Assembly: GCA_029582265.1 (NCBI GenBank)
Contig: CM055837.1
Location: 3,767,148-3,831,147, forward strand
Direction of reading: 5' to 3'
Length of the DNA stretch: 64,000 bases
Source: Zoroaster sp. YZ-2022
Taxonomy: Eukaryota > Echinodermata > Asteroidea > Forcipulatida > Zoroasteridae
The notes below the pieces were generated by a model, which saw only the letters and a list, made by a program, of their open reading frames with translations, was not told the DNA's origin and did not search any database. The position numbers and the translations under genes were made by a program. This document shows positions 53,294 through 64,000 of the stretch, one piece after another (the stretch's first letter is position 1; each line of letters opens with the position of its first letter).

Positions 53294-55095
53294 CTTCGTA
53301 ACGTTTCTTTGTTCGTTTGGCTTATGTTAAGCTTATATTTACCGTTCTATCGGTTTACGGTTTTTGAAATTGAAATCGCTGGCTCAGGTAATTTGACACT
53401 TACACCAGGAGAGAGAGTAACCCAAGCGGGGAATTAACCCCTCACAGGAGGTAAAGTGGGCTCGTTATAGCTACATACAAAAGGCGTTTTGTTTGCGCTA
53501 CATAATAATCTTTAAAGCTAAGGTTCAACCTTGGTAAATTATCTGTTTAAAATTTACCGAATTATTATCCAAAAGCTAACTTGATGTGAAGTTGGTGAAA
53601 GCATATTGTACACAAAGGATTCTCTTTGGTGAAAGTACCAGAGAAATTACAACACATTCCAGAGCAAACACAAACAGTTTGGAACTTTTTTTTAGAAGTT
53701 GTCAGACGGTACCTTCTTGCTCCAAGAGTTTTCTATAGAAACTGTGAATTCCTGTTCAAACTTTTCTCATGACCTTGACGCCGCATTGAGGTGATACTAC
53801 CACAGGTTGGTGGTAAAATATATCTTGATTCAAAGAAAGTAATTAGCCTACTCGATCGAGGCTTTGAATTGTTGGAAAACGGTACGAAGGTTTGCGGTAG
53901 CACTATCTCTTAGTACATGTAATTGAATATCTGAATATGAGAAGTCCACAAGATGTTATTTTGAGAAAATTTAAAATATATATATATATTATACTTATTT
54001 CTTAAGATATGGTCTTTTGGTTTATATGGCAACTTATTTATGCATATGTGAATGTAAAAGGGTATACTGCATGATACACATTTCGGTCGCAACGCAGGGA
54101 GTCACTTAATACGTTGGACTTGGGCCCTTCTCATAATCACATCAGTTTGTTGTGCATGTACCACATTTTATTTGTTTCAAATTAAAATAAACAATCTACA
54201 GTGGCTTTTTTACTGAAAGGAAACACAAATACAATAATTTGACACTTAGGCCAAAAAAATAAAATAAAATGTTGGTTGTCCTCCACAACTTTTCTGGGGC
54301 AGGGGCGGGCGGGCGGATTTTTTTCATTCATAGTCAAAAACTGTATAGTCAAAAACTGGTTACATGCACTCAATAGTAATACTTAGAGTGTGGATTCGGG
54401 CCTATCTTTCACACACAAGGTAGCCCTATGGTATAGCAATATTTTCCCGGGTGTAACTCATTTTGGCCAAAATATGGACTTGGGCCCTTCTCATATTCAG
54501 GTATTCAATTGTACCAGAGCGTTTGTTCTGAGAGGAACTGATGGTTTGACTTTCCCTTTATTAAAACCCTTCTACTACTACAAGGGTCAAAATCAGTCAA
54601 AATGTTGATATACTTGCCAGTGCCATTTAAAAGTCAAACACTGTCAAACCTTACGTGTAGTAAGTACATTTACAGGTCAAATCAGTCAACCGTTTTTGAC
54701 TGGTAAAAGCATTGTCTGGTATTCTTCAGAATGGTCAAAACGGGCAGTTGACTGGTTTTGACCTCTATAGCAATTTCCCACTGAAGTGCAGCTATAATAT
54801 AGGAGGATTAAGGACAAGTCATGGACGTTGTGTACAGCAGAGAGACCGTGACATGAATGATCAACACATGCTCCAAGAATTTACTCGTGCAGCCAGCAGA
54901 AATGTTATTATGTAGCAACTCAAATTATCGGTCACAGCGATTTAAGCCGACATCTGTTTCCAGTGTCATGATTTTTTAAATTTTTATTCCTGTCCACCAT
55001 TTATTGAATTTCGTAAGCGGATCTTTCGCGAAGACGTCAATAAGCTCCTTTTTTTTCGTACGGCAATCGAGTCTTCGTGAAAGACGGTGGTATCT
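53294..55095. other. Intergenic stretch, fragments only
   Basis: 53810-53860 (tatatcttgattcaaagaaa) is a fragment of the 81-bp-array family. 54249-54330 (ggccaaaaaaataaaa, gttgtcctccacaac, gggcgggcgggcgga) is a fragment of the 44973 family. The phrase atatggacttgggcccttct + cat occurs at 54112 and 54474. No gene is seen. Confidence 0.45.
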
Positions 55096-55096
55096 G

Positions 55097-55330
55097 CACA
55101 TTCGTCCCGGGGAAATATAGGGGGAAACCAAGGAAAATCCGTCCACAACTTACGGGAAAATATAGGAAAAAGCAGGAAAATATATATATAGGCCGACAAG
55201 ATGTTGTTTTATGAGTGCATTCGTCCCGGACTTAAGGGAAATATAGGAGAAACAGTGAAAATCTGTCCACGACTTAAATATAGAAAAACCTCAGGAAAAT
55301 ATATACAGGCCTTCAAGATGTTGTTTTAAA
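55097..55330. repeat. ~120-bp tandem duplication
   Basis: gcacattcgtcccggggaaa.. and gtgcattcgtcccggactta.. both continue through aaaatccgtccac/aaaatctgtccac and caggaaaatatata to caagatgttgtttta. Confidence 0.85.
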
Positions 55331-55378
55331 GACATGACTGGACAATCAATGATTCAGTGATCATAAGTGGTCATTTAA

Positions 55379-55601
55379 AGGGACAATATCGTCACGATCA
55401 GAGCAGACTTTTTACAAACAGGGCAATGGAATCGGTGTCCTAGTTTAAGATGAACACAGTGACTGAAAATTACTGGCACTCATTTATGCAGCAGCGACGG
55501 TAATATAACCTTATCATGTGGGGTATTATTTTCAGTCACTGAGTTAATCTGAAACTAGCACTCTGATTCCATGCCCTGTTGATCGTGACGATAGTGTTCC
55601 T
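55379..55601. mobile_element. 'AGGGACA' TTAA MITE, copy 5
   Basis: TTAA at 55375-55378 and 55602-55605. agggacaatatcgtcacgat to cgtgacgatagtgttcct, with a small insertion (tttacaaacagggcaatgga). Confidence 0.93.
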
Positions 55602-55605
55602 TTAA

Positions 55606-57429
55606 CGGGAAGTATTATAAGAAATTCTGGACAGTATTGAATGTGAAAACATAGGACCCCCTGGATCCGCCCCCAGAGAGAGGTATACACAGTATGATCC
55701 AACAGGAGGACGGACAAACAAGACATACAAACAGTTCGGCTGACAAATGAGGCCAAAATGCAAACTGCAACATCAAACACGCATAATAGGCTTGACAGCC
55801 TGTTTTGTTTGGACCTATCGATCGAACACTAAATATAACAAAAACTAAACATGTTTCGTTCTGTGCTCAAATGTTTGTCCTGAGGAAATCATTGAACAGA
55901 CATGTGCTAAACCGAAAACCGGTCGATGTTCTCATGAGCCTGATCTTTTTAGCTTTTGGTTATTTATTTTTAACTGAAACATTTCACCGTGTAATTTTTT
56001 ATTTAGCTGCCTGAGGGGTTTCCTCTCCCCCCCCCCCAAACATACGTCACGCGTCACGTGATTCAAGAACGCCTCGTAACCTACTGGCAACTAATCTTGA
56101 CTGAAGACGAGACGGTACCTGAAAAAAGTGTATGGTTTTGAGACGAACAGCCGTACATGTTACTTGTTAGTCCATGCATGGAGAAATCGTTCACCATAGG
56201 CAATAGCTCAAAACAAGACAAGATTAATTCCAGTAATCCCGAGCCGGTCAGCCACACAGTAACATTATAGTAAACAACGGCAGAAACAAAACCATTTGGG
56301 GAGAAAGTAATTTCAGGAGTTTGTCTTAATTGTTTAATATTTCATTGTTCGGGAACAGGTCAGATGAGTAAATCGAAAATCTGAATCCCTCTTTTCTCGC
56401 AAAAGGGTTGTTTATTACCAAGGCCCCCTATCTTTATTTAAAGTGAGTAAGGCTAGCATTCTCGTATAAACCTTTGACAATGGTGTAACCCGAGGTTCAT
56501 CGAAGCCTTGGCCCAGAACGTCGCACCTGTTTAAGAGTTGAAAGTTTAATACAAAATATAACGGATAAAAATGTTGACCCCGTAACTCATATCAATGAGG
56601 GTCACGGAAAACAGAGGGCAAGAGGTAAATTTTTCACTTCCCAGAGCCCAAGGCCAATGGAACTTATACAAACAACTTGAATTCATTTAAAACGGACAAA
56701 TGCCGCACACAGATGAGAAAGATAAATGATTATCGTTTAGATATTAAGTTTTTCCCCCCATGTCGTATTGAGTACTTTATGCCATCGCATAAGTTGGCAT
56801 ACGCCCCCGTCGTCTAGATCGGCGCGCACAAGCTCCTCATTTACCACCATATTGCCATGCTTTAGATTATCAACCCCCTCCCCCCCCCCCCCCCTATTCA
56901 TCATTCATCTATGGCGGGACAGTGATTGCTATCATTGGTCTGCAGATAAAACAAGGAGTACAGCATGTCTAGTCAATTTCTCAGAAGGAGAAACATCTCA
57001 TCAAGCATGTGTATTATGGAATACATGGCCGTTTCATGGACCGTATTTTGTCAATGTGTTCTGGAAGCTCGCGGGGTTTGTAGACTCAGCGCAGGTCTGT
57101 ACTCGGTGTCCATATGGTGTGAGGCAAATTAAAGATTGGCTGATCAGTTGAAAGTGACTCAGAGACGCAGACTTCAGCTCAATAAGGGCAATATTGTTAA
57201 TTCAAAAATGGCAAAGTAAGGGCCGAATTGCAATATAAAACCTTGATGGTATCAATCTTTCCCTAAAAATATTTTTGTCTGCCATTTTTAAAAAGAAATT
57301 GATTACATTTTCACTATTTTCTCGTTAACAATAAGCTAAAATTTCACAATTTGGTTGTTTTATGTGTATCCTGATTCAAAGAAAGTATAATGTTAGAAGC
57401 AGTTTTGTCAATAACGCATGGTGTAATGT
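55606..57429. other. Intergenic stretch, nothing recognised
   Basis: C-runs at 56026-56036 and 56880-56895. The piece 57356-57428 (gtgtatcctgattcaaagaa + agtataat..agaagcagttttgtc) is a fragment of the 81-bp-array family. No splice-bounded exon is evident. Confidence 0.4.
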
Positions 57430-57619
57430 TCAATATCGTCACGATCAGAGCAGACTTTCAACAGGGCATGGAATCGGTGTCCTAGTTTAAGATGAACATA
57501 GTGATTGAAAATTACTGGCATATTTATGCAGCAGCAACGGTAATATGACCTTATCGTGTGGGGTGTAAACTAGCACTCAGATTCCATGCCCTGTTGATCG
57601 TGACGACGATGCTGTCCCT
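57430..57619. mobile_element. 'AGGGACA' TTAA MITE, copy 6
   Basis: caatatcgtcacgatcagag to cgtgacgacgatgctgtccc + t/TTAA. The left terminus is lost where it meets the 81-bp-family fragment. Confidence 0.88.
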
Positions 57620-57642
57620 TTAAACGCACTGAGCTACATCTG

Positions 57643-57847
57643 ATGTAAAAGAGTGAAAAACCACTCTTTTAAAGAGCTACATGGCGGACAAGCCTTTTTG
57701 GAGTGAAACCCACTTTTTCGAGTGAAAAATACAGTAAAAGGCTACCAATTCACTCTTTATACACAACCAATTTTACTCTTTATCCACTCCATAAAGACTT
57801 GTCCGCCATATAGCTCTTTGAAAGAGTGGTTTTTCACTCTTTTACAT
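57643..57847. mobile_element. 205-bp MITE (ATGTAAAAGAGTGAAAAACC)
   Basis: atgtaaaagagtgaaaaacc + actctttnaaagagcta(c/t)atggcggacaag is mirrored at 57787-57847. The interior has repeated gagtgaaa/ttcactc words. Confidence 0.88.
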
Positions 57848-58187
57848 TAAGAGAACAGAACAACGCATTACAATTAAAAACCTTGCCGAGGATACAAGAC
57901 AAAATCTACGGTATGTATACACAAGAAAGTATACAGACAAATTACTGAACTAATTTTCACTGAGTATTACCAATTGGTGCGGGTTCCCTGTGCAGGAGAT
58001 CCGAGGGAAGGGGTTTCGGGAGCTGGGGGTCACTTATTACTCAGTATAAAAATAACATGGATAACACTGTATACATGGAGTCGTTTCTATAAAAATCACA
58101 GGTTTGTATAAATTAACCATTACGATGTGACAGTTCCATACTCATTGCATGACTTGAAATAGTTAACATTGTTTGTTGATTATCAGA

Positions 58188-58262
58188 TGACTTGGTAGCG
58201 TAATGTGGAAACACTTGAGACTTGAGACCTAGAGATCCGGGTTCGAATCCCACCGGCGAACT
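58188..58262 (+). repeat. tRNA-like unit 1, left arm
   Basis: ccgggttcgaatcccaccgg includes a perfect B box, and tgacttggtagcgtaatgtg is a weak A box. The B-box arm gccgg/ccgg-like pairing is plausible but there is no clear acceptor stem. Likely a SINE head or tRNA pseudogene. Confidence 0.5.
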
Positions 58263-58345
58263 TGTTTTCTTTCTTTTTTTGGTGATGCGCAATAAAAGTT
58301 ATTTAAGTAGATTAAATTGCATCTCCAAATACCAACGGGGCTTCG

Positions 58346-58440
58346 TGGCTCCGTGGCTCAGTCGCTTAGCCGCTGGTTTGTTCAATTGCGGACATTCAAG
58401 AGTTGGGACGCTCGGGTTCAAGTCCAGCTCCTGATACATA
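58346..58440 (+). repeat. tRNA-like unit 2, left arm
   Basis: gtggctcagtcgcttagccg carries a good A box and gctcgggttcaagtccagct a good B box, spaced as in a long-variable-arm (Leu/Ser) tRNA. It is inward-facing on the + strand. Confidence 0.55.
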
Positions 58441-58924
58441 GGGACATGACAGCTGTTGGCTACAGCAATGGCTTGGGGACCGTCATGTCTCTCCCCCAAA
58501 GGAGTGGATGGTGGACAAAGGGGGCGGGAAAGGACAAGGAGGGACCGGGGGATAGTTACCCCCCAGAAGGGTGCTAAGGAGGTTATCACGCTGGGTTCGC
58601 CTAGAAGATTCAACGCTCCCCAATGCCTGGTCGTCACTCTGACTAACTTTCTGCAGAAATTTTTCATAATTTAAATAAATTATTTTTACAGGACGATAAA
58701 TAGTGGGTTTCAAATAAAGGGGATTATAATTATCAAATGAGAATATCCTTAAAAGTCATTTTGTACAACAATTATCGGAAGGACTAATACTGGAAAATTT
58801 TCATTTTGGTGAATCCGACAAAACGTTTCCTTGAGGTGAAAAAAAATAGTTTAAAAACAATGTAACCCCTTGGCGAAAACCCCTTGTGATTGGGCTGAAA
58901 ACTGCAAGGCTAACCCCTTATTTA

Positions 58925-60410
58925 TTTTTTGTATTTTTGTAAGTCTTGTAGTTTTCACCAAAATTACAAAAAATAAATAAGGGGTTAGACTTGCAGTTTT
59001 CACCAAAATCACCAAAAAATAAATAAGGGGTTAGACTTGCAGTTTTCACCAAAATCACAAGGGGTAAGTCTTGTAGTTTTCACCAAAATTACAAAAAATA
59101 CAAAAAATAAATAAGAGGTTAGACTTGCAGTTTTCACCAAAATCACAAAAAATAAAAAATAAATAAGGGGATAGACTTGCAGTTTTCATCAAAATCACAA
59201 GGGGTAAGTCTTGTAGTTTTCACCAAAATTACAAAAAATATAAAAATAAATAAGGGGTTAGACTTGCAGTTTTCACCAAAATCACAAGGGGTAAGTCTTG
59301 TAGTTTTCACCAAAATTACAAAAAATAAATAAGGGGTTAGACTTGCAGTTTTCATCAAAATCACAAAAAAATAAATAAGGAGTTAGACTTGCAGTTTTCA
59401 CCAAAATCACAAGGGGTAAGTCTTGTAGTTTTCACCAAAATCACAAAAAATAAAAAAATAAATAAGGGGTTAGACTTGCAGTTTTCACCAAAATCACAAG
59501 GGGTAAGTCTTGTAGTTTTCACCAAAATCACCAAAAATACAAAAAATAAATAAGGGGTTAGACTTGCAGTTTTCACCAAAATCACCAAAAAATAAAAAAA
59601 TAAATAAGGGGTTAGACTTGCAGTTTTCACCAAAATCACAAGGGGTAAGTCTTGTAGTTTTCACCAAAATCACCAAAAATACAAAAAATAAATAAGGGGT
59701 TAGACTTGCAGTTTTCACCAAAATCACAAGGGGTAAGTCTTGTAGTTTTCACCAAAATCACAAAAAATACAAAAAATAAATAAGGGGTAAGTCTTGCAGT
59801 TTTCACCAAAATCACCAAAAAATAAATAAGGGGTTAGACTTGCAGTTTTCACCAAAATCACAAGGGGTAAGTCTTGTAGTTTTCATCAAAATTACAAAAA
59901 ATAAAAAAATAAATAAAGGGTTAGACTTGCAGTTTTCACCAAAATCACAAGGGGTAAGTCTTGCACTTTTCACCAAAATCACAAAAAATAAAAAATAAAT
60001 AAGGGGATAGACTTGCAGTTTTCATCAAAATCACAAAAAATAAAAAATAAATAAGGGGATAGACTTGCAGTTTTCATCAAAATCACAAGGGGTAAGTCTT
60101 GTAGTTTTCACCAAAATTACAAAAAATACAAAAAATAAATAAGAGGTTTAGACTTGCAGTTTTCACCAAAATCACCAAAAAATTAAGAAATAAATGAGGG
60201 GATAGACTTGCAGTTTTCACCAAAATCACCCAAAAATTAAAAATAAATAAGGGGATAGACTTGCAGTTTTCATCAAAATCAAAATCACAAAAAAAATTTT
60301 TTTAAATAAGGGGTTAGACTTGCAGTTTTCACCAAAATCATAAGGGGTAAGTCTTATAGTTTTCACCAAAATCACAAAAAATACAAAAAATAAATAAGGG
60401 GTTAGCCTTG
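58925..60410. repeat. Central tandem array of the foldback (two alternating units)
   Basis: Units of acttgcagttttcaccaaaa + tcac followed either by aaggggtaagtcttgtagtt + ttcaccaaaat or by aaaaaataaataaggggtta + g alternate irregularly, all in one orientation. The orientation and sequence match the inner end of the right arm (ggggttagccttgcagtttt), suggesting the array grew from that end. Related aagtcttg/tgtgattttggcgaaaat words continue outside the right arm (61231-61330 and 61485-61520). Confidence 0.9.
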
Positions 60411-60880
60411 CAGTTTTCAGCCCAATCACAAGGGGTTTTCGCCAAGGGGTTACATTGTTTTTAAACTATTTTTTTTCACCTCAAGAAAACGTTTTGTCGG
60501 ATTCACCAAAATGAAAATTTTCCAGTATTAGTCCTTCCGATAATTGTTGTACAAAATGACATTTAAGGATATTCTCATTTGATAATTATAATCCCCTTTA
60601 TTTGAAACCCACTATTTATCGTCCTGTAAAAATAATTTATTTAAATTATGATAAATTTCTGCAGAAAGTTAGTCAGAGTGACGACCAGGCATTGGGGAGC
60701 GTTGAATCTTCTAGGCGAACCCAGCGTGATAACCTCCTTAGCACCCTTCTGGGGGGTAACTATCCCCCGGTCCCTCCTTGTCCTTTCCCGCCCCCTTTGT
60801 CCACCATCCACTCCTTTGGGGGAGAGACATGACGGTCCCCAAGCCATTGCTGTAGCCAACAGCTGTCATGTCCCTATGTA

Positions 60881-60972
60881 TCAGGAGCTGGACTTGAACC
60901 CGAGCGTCCCAACTCTGGAATGTCCGCAATTGAACAAACCAGCGGCTAAGCGACTGAGCCACGAAGCCCCGT
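60881..60972 (-). repeat. tRNA-like unit 2, right arm
   Basis: Mirror of 58346-58440: B box in reverse (ggacttgaacccgagc), A box in reverse (gactgagccacgaag). Inward-facing on the minus strand. Confidence 0.55.
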
Positions 60973-61050
60973 TGGTATTTGGAGATGCAATTTAATCTAC
61001 TTAAATAACTTTAATTTTTTTGCGCATCACCAAAGAAAAACAAAAAACAA

Positions 61051-61128
61051 GTTCACCGGTGGGATTCGAACCCGGATCTCTAGGTCTCAAGTCTCATGTG
61101 TTTCCACATTATGCTACCAAGTCATCTG
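61051..61128 (-). repeat. tRNA-like unit 1, right arm
   Basis: Mirror of 58188-58262, with the intact reversed B box gggattcgaacccgga. Confidence 0.5.
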
Positions 61129-61626
61129 ACAATCAACAAACAATGTTAACTATTTCAAGCCATGCAATGAGTATGGAACTGTCACATCGTGATGGTTAAT
61201 TTATACAAACCTGTGATTTTTAGATAGCAGCTACAAATCTTAAACTCTTGTGATTTTGGCGAAAATCTCCATCTTTGCCTTTGTGATTTTTGGGCGAAAA
61301 GCTGGAAGTCTTGTCTAGAAGATTTGGGGTAATTTTTGGACAAATATTTGACATAATTATCCATTGCACAATTTTCCCCCTCAGATTGGCTTAAAATTTC
61401 ACTGAGGACATAATCTTAAAACGTCCCTTCCAAAAATATCAATTCAGTTTTTAAAATGTATATTTCAGGCCACATTTTAGGAAAACTACAAGGCTTACCT
61501 TACCCCCTTGTGATTTTTTCTTCTTCTAAGATTGGCCTCAATATCACTGAAGACATCGTACACCGTATTTTTGACAAAATAATATCGGATCATTTGCTGA
61601 CACCAATTTAATCCAAGAAACCTTAA

Positions 61627-61841
61627 AGGGACAGTATCGTCACGATCAGAGCAGACTTTCAACAGGGCATGGAATCGATGTCCTAGTTAAAGATGAACAC
61701 AGTGACTGAAAATTACTGGCTCATTTTTGCAGCAGCAACGGTAATATGACCTTATCATGTTGGGTACCATACTATTTTCAGTAACTGACTTAATCTAGCA
61801 CTCTGATTCCATGCCCTGTTGATCGTGACGATACCGTCTCT
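61627..61841. mobile_element. 'AGGGACA' TTAA MITE, copy 7 (215 bp)
   Basis: TTAA at 61623-61626 and 61842-61845. agggacagtatcgtcacgat to cgtgacgataccgtctct. Confidence 0.95.
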
Positions 61842-61845
61842 TTAA

Positions 61846-63527
61846 TAATTCCATAATATTCTCTTTAAAACTAAACCACAAAAAAACTAATTTGCCAGGA
61901 AGTTTATTCAGGCGAACTGGCACAAAGACCTTGGTATGGTACTACCATTAACAAAATCATTCATAACACCACTAATATATGCTTTATTTTAATTTTTTTT
62001 TATTACAATATATGTTTTTTTTATTACAATATATACTTTTTTCTTTTCATAAACTTAAATTAAGACTGTAATCTGCAAGAATCGCAATGCTTACATAAAT
62101 TCGAATGCAGAAAAAAAGAAAAATAAACCACCTTACTTGTTTTTGTTTGATGGTTTTTACATAAAAGGGAAACTTTATTCATAAATGAGCAATGATAAAT
62201 ACAAATACATGGAAAAGCCGTCTGACATAAGCATATCATTTTATGATGGTGTTTAGACTTATGCTTGGATTATAGTGTGATAATTCTTTTCACACAAAAA
62301 TAAAACTTTAACTCAACGGCTGATGAATGTCAAAAACCAAAACAATGAAAGTTAACTGTGATTTCGCAGGATAAAAAGTTATTTTTCATTTAAAAACATA
62401 ATTAAAGTGAACATCTGCTGTAGATTTAAAATGTTATTCATTTTTGATTTTTTCCCCCTCAAAATCATGGACTCAGTAATTGCATCTGATAAACTTGCCT
62501 TCACTATACAAAGAAACTTTATAATAAATCATCCTCAATACCAAAGCTTTTGTAGCACAATTTGTTTTGATTCAATATGACATTCGTATCCGTTGACCTC
62601 ATGCCAAGATTAAGTGAGTTCCCTTTAGGGGGAGTCTGTGTAAACATTGTCTTGTGTTTCACAAATACACACATTATGGCGATCTTAAACATGCAACAAT
62701 TACGATTGCTAATAGTATCGAGTGCCTAGATAATCCAGGCAATAGTTAACACTACGCATCACATTTCGTGCATTTGTTTTCACATTATTTCATACAATTT
62801 TCATACATTGACGTCAATGTTGAATGATATAACTTTCTGAAGTGAAACAACAACTTGTATCGTAAACGCTTATTTTCTTAACACATCATATACATATTAA
62901 TTATACATTGATACATATTAATCATTCAGTCTGAAAAATTAAACACTGAACGAGAGCTGCAGTTGTTCCAACTCAACCATCGTTCTCTTAGAGAAGAAAT
63001 TATCATAGCCTAAAGTATCGAAAAGGTAAAGTACGTATTTGTTTTCCAGGCACAATGGTACAGGAAGAGAATAAGTTCAAGTCACTTCGCAGATAATCTG
63101 AGATAATCTGCAAGGAGTTCGGCCAATAAAACAGCTGTCAATCAAAATCAGCATTTTACAGGGGGCGTGGTATCAGTACACCAATTCTCTGTTTGAAATA
63201 TTTACATAGCATGCAGTAATGGTTTGAATACATGTACAAAGATGCCAGTCGTGTATAAAAAGCCATTTACAAGTTATACACTACACTTTCAAGAAGTCGA
63301 ATCTATCGAATCTAAATGCTGTGGTTGATTAACCAACCAGAATTGTCAGGATTTATATTAGGATTTCCCATATCTCTCACATCCCTTTTATAACTTCTTA
63401 ACAATAACATAAAGCTGACAGATGATCCATGACTATTTTCTTATAAAACTTGCAAATGCAACATCATAAAGCCCAAGGTCCATAGACTAACACTAACAAA
63501 ATAACCAAAGGTCAAACCAGACCAATA
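61846..63527 (-). other. Repeat-poor stretch, possible 3' UTR of a minus-strand gene beyond the window
   Basis: This is the longest stretch without any repeat shared with the window. Near its left edge the minus strand has AATAAA words (rc of tttatt at 61983, 62018 and 62176), which could be polyadenylation signals. No open frame is supported. A ccaat/cagctg/gggggcgtgg cluster at 63124-63171 is noted. The alternative is ordinary unique intergenic DNA. Confidence 0.25.
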
Positions 63528-63531
63528 TTAA

Positions 63532-63705
63532 TCCTAACTCCCTAGGCCAATTTGCTTACACATAACCTGAATCTTCCAAAATCCTTCAGTAGTAAAGCAA
63601 GCACATGACATGTATGCACATATGTGTTTCTAATCTGTGATACATGTACATGGCCAGGGACCCTCCCTGCATGCATGGAGCAATAAACAGCATCCACTGA
63701 CCTAA
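63532..63705 (-). mobile_element. 'R44' element, partial reverse copy
   Basis: TTAA at 63528-63531, then cctaactccctaggccaatt, tccaaaatccttcagtagta, gcaagcacatgacatgtatg and ccctgcatgcatggagcaat. It breaks off in cactgacct, so only one array unit and part of the middle remain. Confidence 0.85.
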
Positions 63706-64000
63706 AGTTGAAATGGAAATTATGAACTTTACTGACAAATGACAGCATCTCAGCTAAAATATTTTCAAGTGAAGATTATTAATACAATCATTTAGCTTTA
63801 CACTAATTAAGTTTACATAAATTACATTTGATCATGTGCTTATTTTTAAATTACCAATTCTGACTATACTAATAAAACAAAAGAATCCAACTACATGTAC
63901 ATAGGTACATGAAATTTCAGAAACTAAATATTTGAATCTTTTTGTTTATGTAGTGTTGGCCACAAAATTCTTCAACAGTCCTTTGTCTTTCGGTCCACTA
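63706..64000. other. Window end, nothing recognised
   Basis: AT-rich unique-looking DNA. No gene or repeat is seen. Confidence 0.4.

Larger units (their letters stand above)
58090..61221. repeat. 3.1-kb foldback structure: ~850-bp inverted arms around a tandem array
   Basis: The left arm 58090-58940 and right arm 60374-61221 are reverse complements at roughly 95% or better by eye. For example, left gttaacattgtttgttgatt, right aatcaacaaacaatgttaac. Differences include a 9-bp duplication in the left arm (ggctccgtggctcag) and scattered changes. Each arm contains two tRNA-like units. The outer boundary is sharp at both ends (taaaaatcacagg / cctgtgattttta) with no evident target duplication. The arms are far longer than normal MITE TIRs and recall foldback elements. 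An inverted segmental duplication is the alternative. Confidence 0.92.

Noticed and set aside
58317..58713. Identical 72-122 residue frames in both arms of the foldback (also 60602-60995)
   Set aside because: They are mirror images of the same DNA, read through tRNA-like boxes and have no family features. Their identity reflects the inverted repeat, not selection.
59143..60429. Minus-strand frames with repeated ILVKTASLTPYLFF
   Set aside because: Produced by the aaaatcaccaaaa/ataaataagg array and interrupted at irregular units. No protein logic.

Overview
This 64 kb window is AT-rich animal genomic DNA. Its one conventional gene that can be named is the 3' end of BCKDHB, the E1-beta subunit of the branched-chain 2-oxoacid dehydrogenase complex. 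Two exons on the + strand (1564-1650 and 8133-8273) encode the last 75 residues and the stop codon. They are separated by a 6.5 kb intron full of repeats, and the rest of the gene lies upstream of the window. The spliced structure, the style of the repeats (frequent acatgtacatgt words, tRNA-headed SINEs, ATT-tailed repeats, RTE-, CR1/L2- and Penelope-like remnants) and the protein sequence suggest a marine invertebrate. An echinoderm is my best guess, but the window does not prove it.

The other ~55 kb is a mosaic of mobile elements and tandem arrays. I delimited elements by matching terminal inverted repeats (TIRs) and target-site duplications (TSDs) read by eye. (a) TTAA-flanked elements fall into at least five families: a ~215 bp element with seven copies, the family carrying the 81-bp array, the family carrying the 44-bp array, a CCAGTT family and a 503 bp palindrome. 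(b) Elements with 3-bp TAA/TTA/CTA duplications look PIF/Harbinger-like (2431, 23025, 23969, 26681, 44973). (c) Elements with 8-bp duplications include a 1.9 kb hAT with a C-terminal transposase remnant, sitting inside a second 8-bp-TSD element whose intact copy at 45814-46240 serves as the empty site. (d) TA-flanked, mariner-like MITEs are present. (e) Non-LTR remnants are an RTE-like 3' end with a 10-bp TSD and a CR1/L2-like 3' end. (f) A Penelope-like insertion has a 13-bp TSD and a hammerhead-like core. (g) tRNA-derived SINEs are present.

Layout: 0-8.3 kb, BCKDHB exons and repeat-laden intron; 8.3-14 kb, hAT MITE, CR1/L2-like remnant, THAP fragment and a dispersed family ending in hairpins; 14.8-16.5 kb, 81-bp array inside a TTAA element; 16.7-21.9 kb, SINE cluster and RTE-in-MITE nest; 22.9-25.5 kb, two 3-bp-TSD elements inside one host repeat; 26.7-31.4 kb, Harbinger-like element, hAT-in-element nest and Penelope-like insertion; 32-33.4 kb, 56-59 bp array; 34.4-38 kb, MITE nests; 39.9-44.3 kb, three arrays (16, 58 and 44 bp); 45-53.3 kb, more DNA elements and microsatellites; 58.1-61.2 kb, a 3.1 kb inverted repeat with ~850 bp arms around a 1.4 kb array, tRNA-like promoter boxes lying in each arm; 61.8-63.5 kb, a repeat-poor stretch that could be a 3' UTR of a gene beyond the window.

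Two themes recur. Several dispersed families occur both as a short copy and as a copy expanded into a tandem array. Insertions are nested deeply enough to order them in time. No complete transposase, no functional RNA gene and no other complete protein gene was found. All long open frames inside arrays are by-products of repeat units divisible by three or free of stops.
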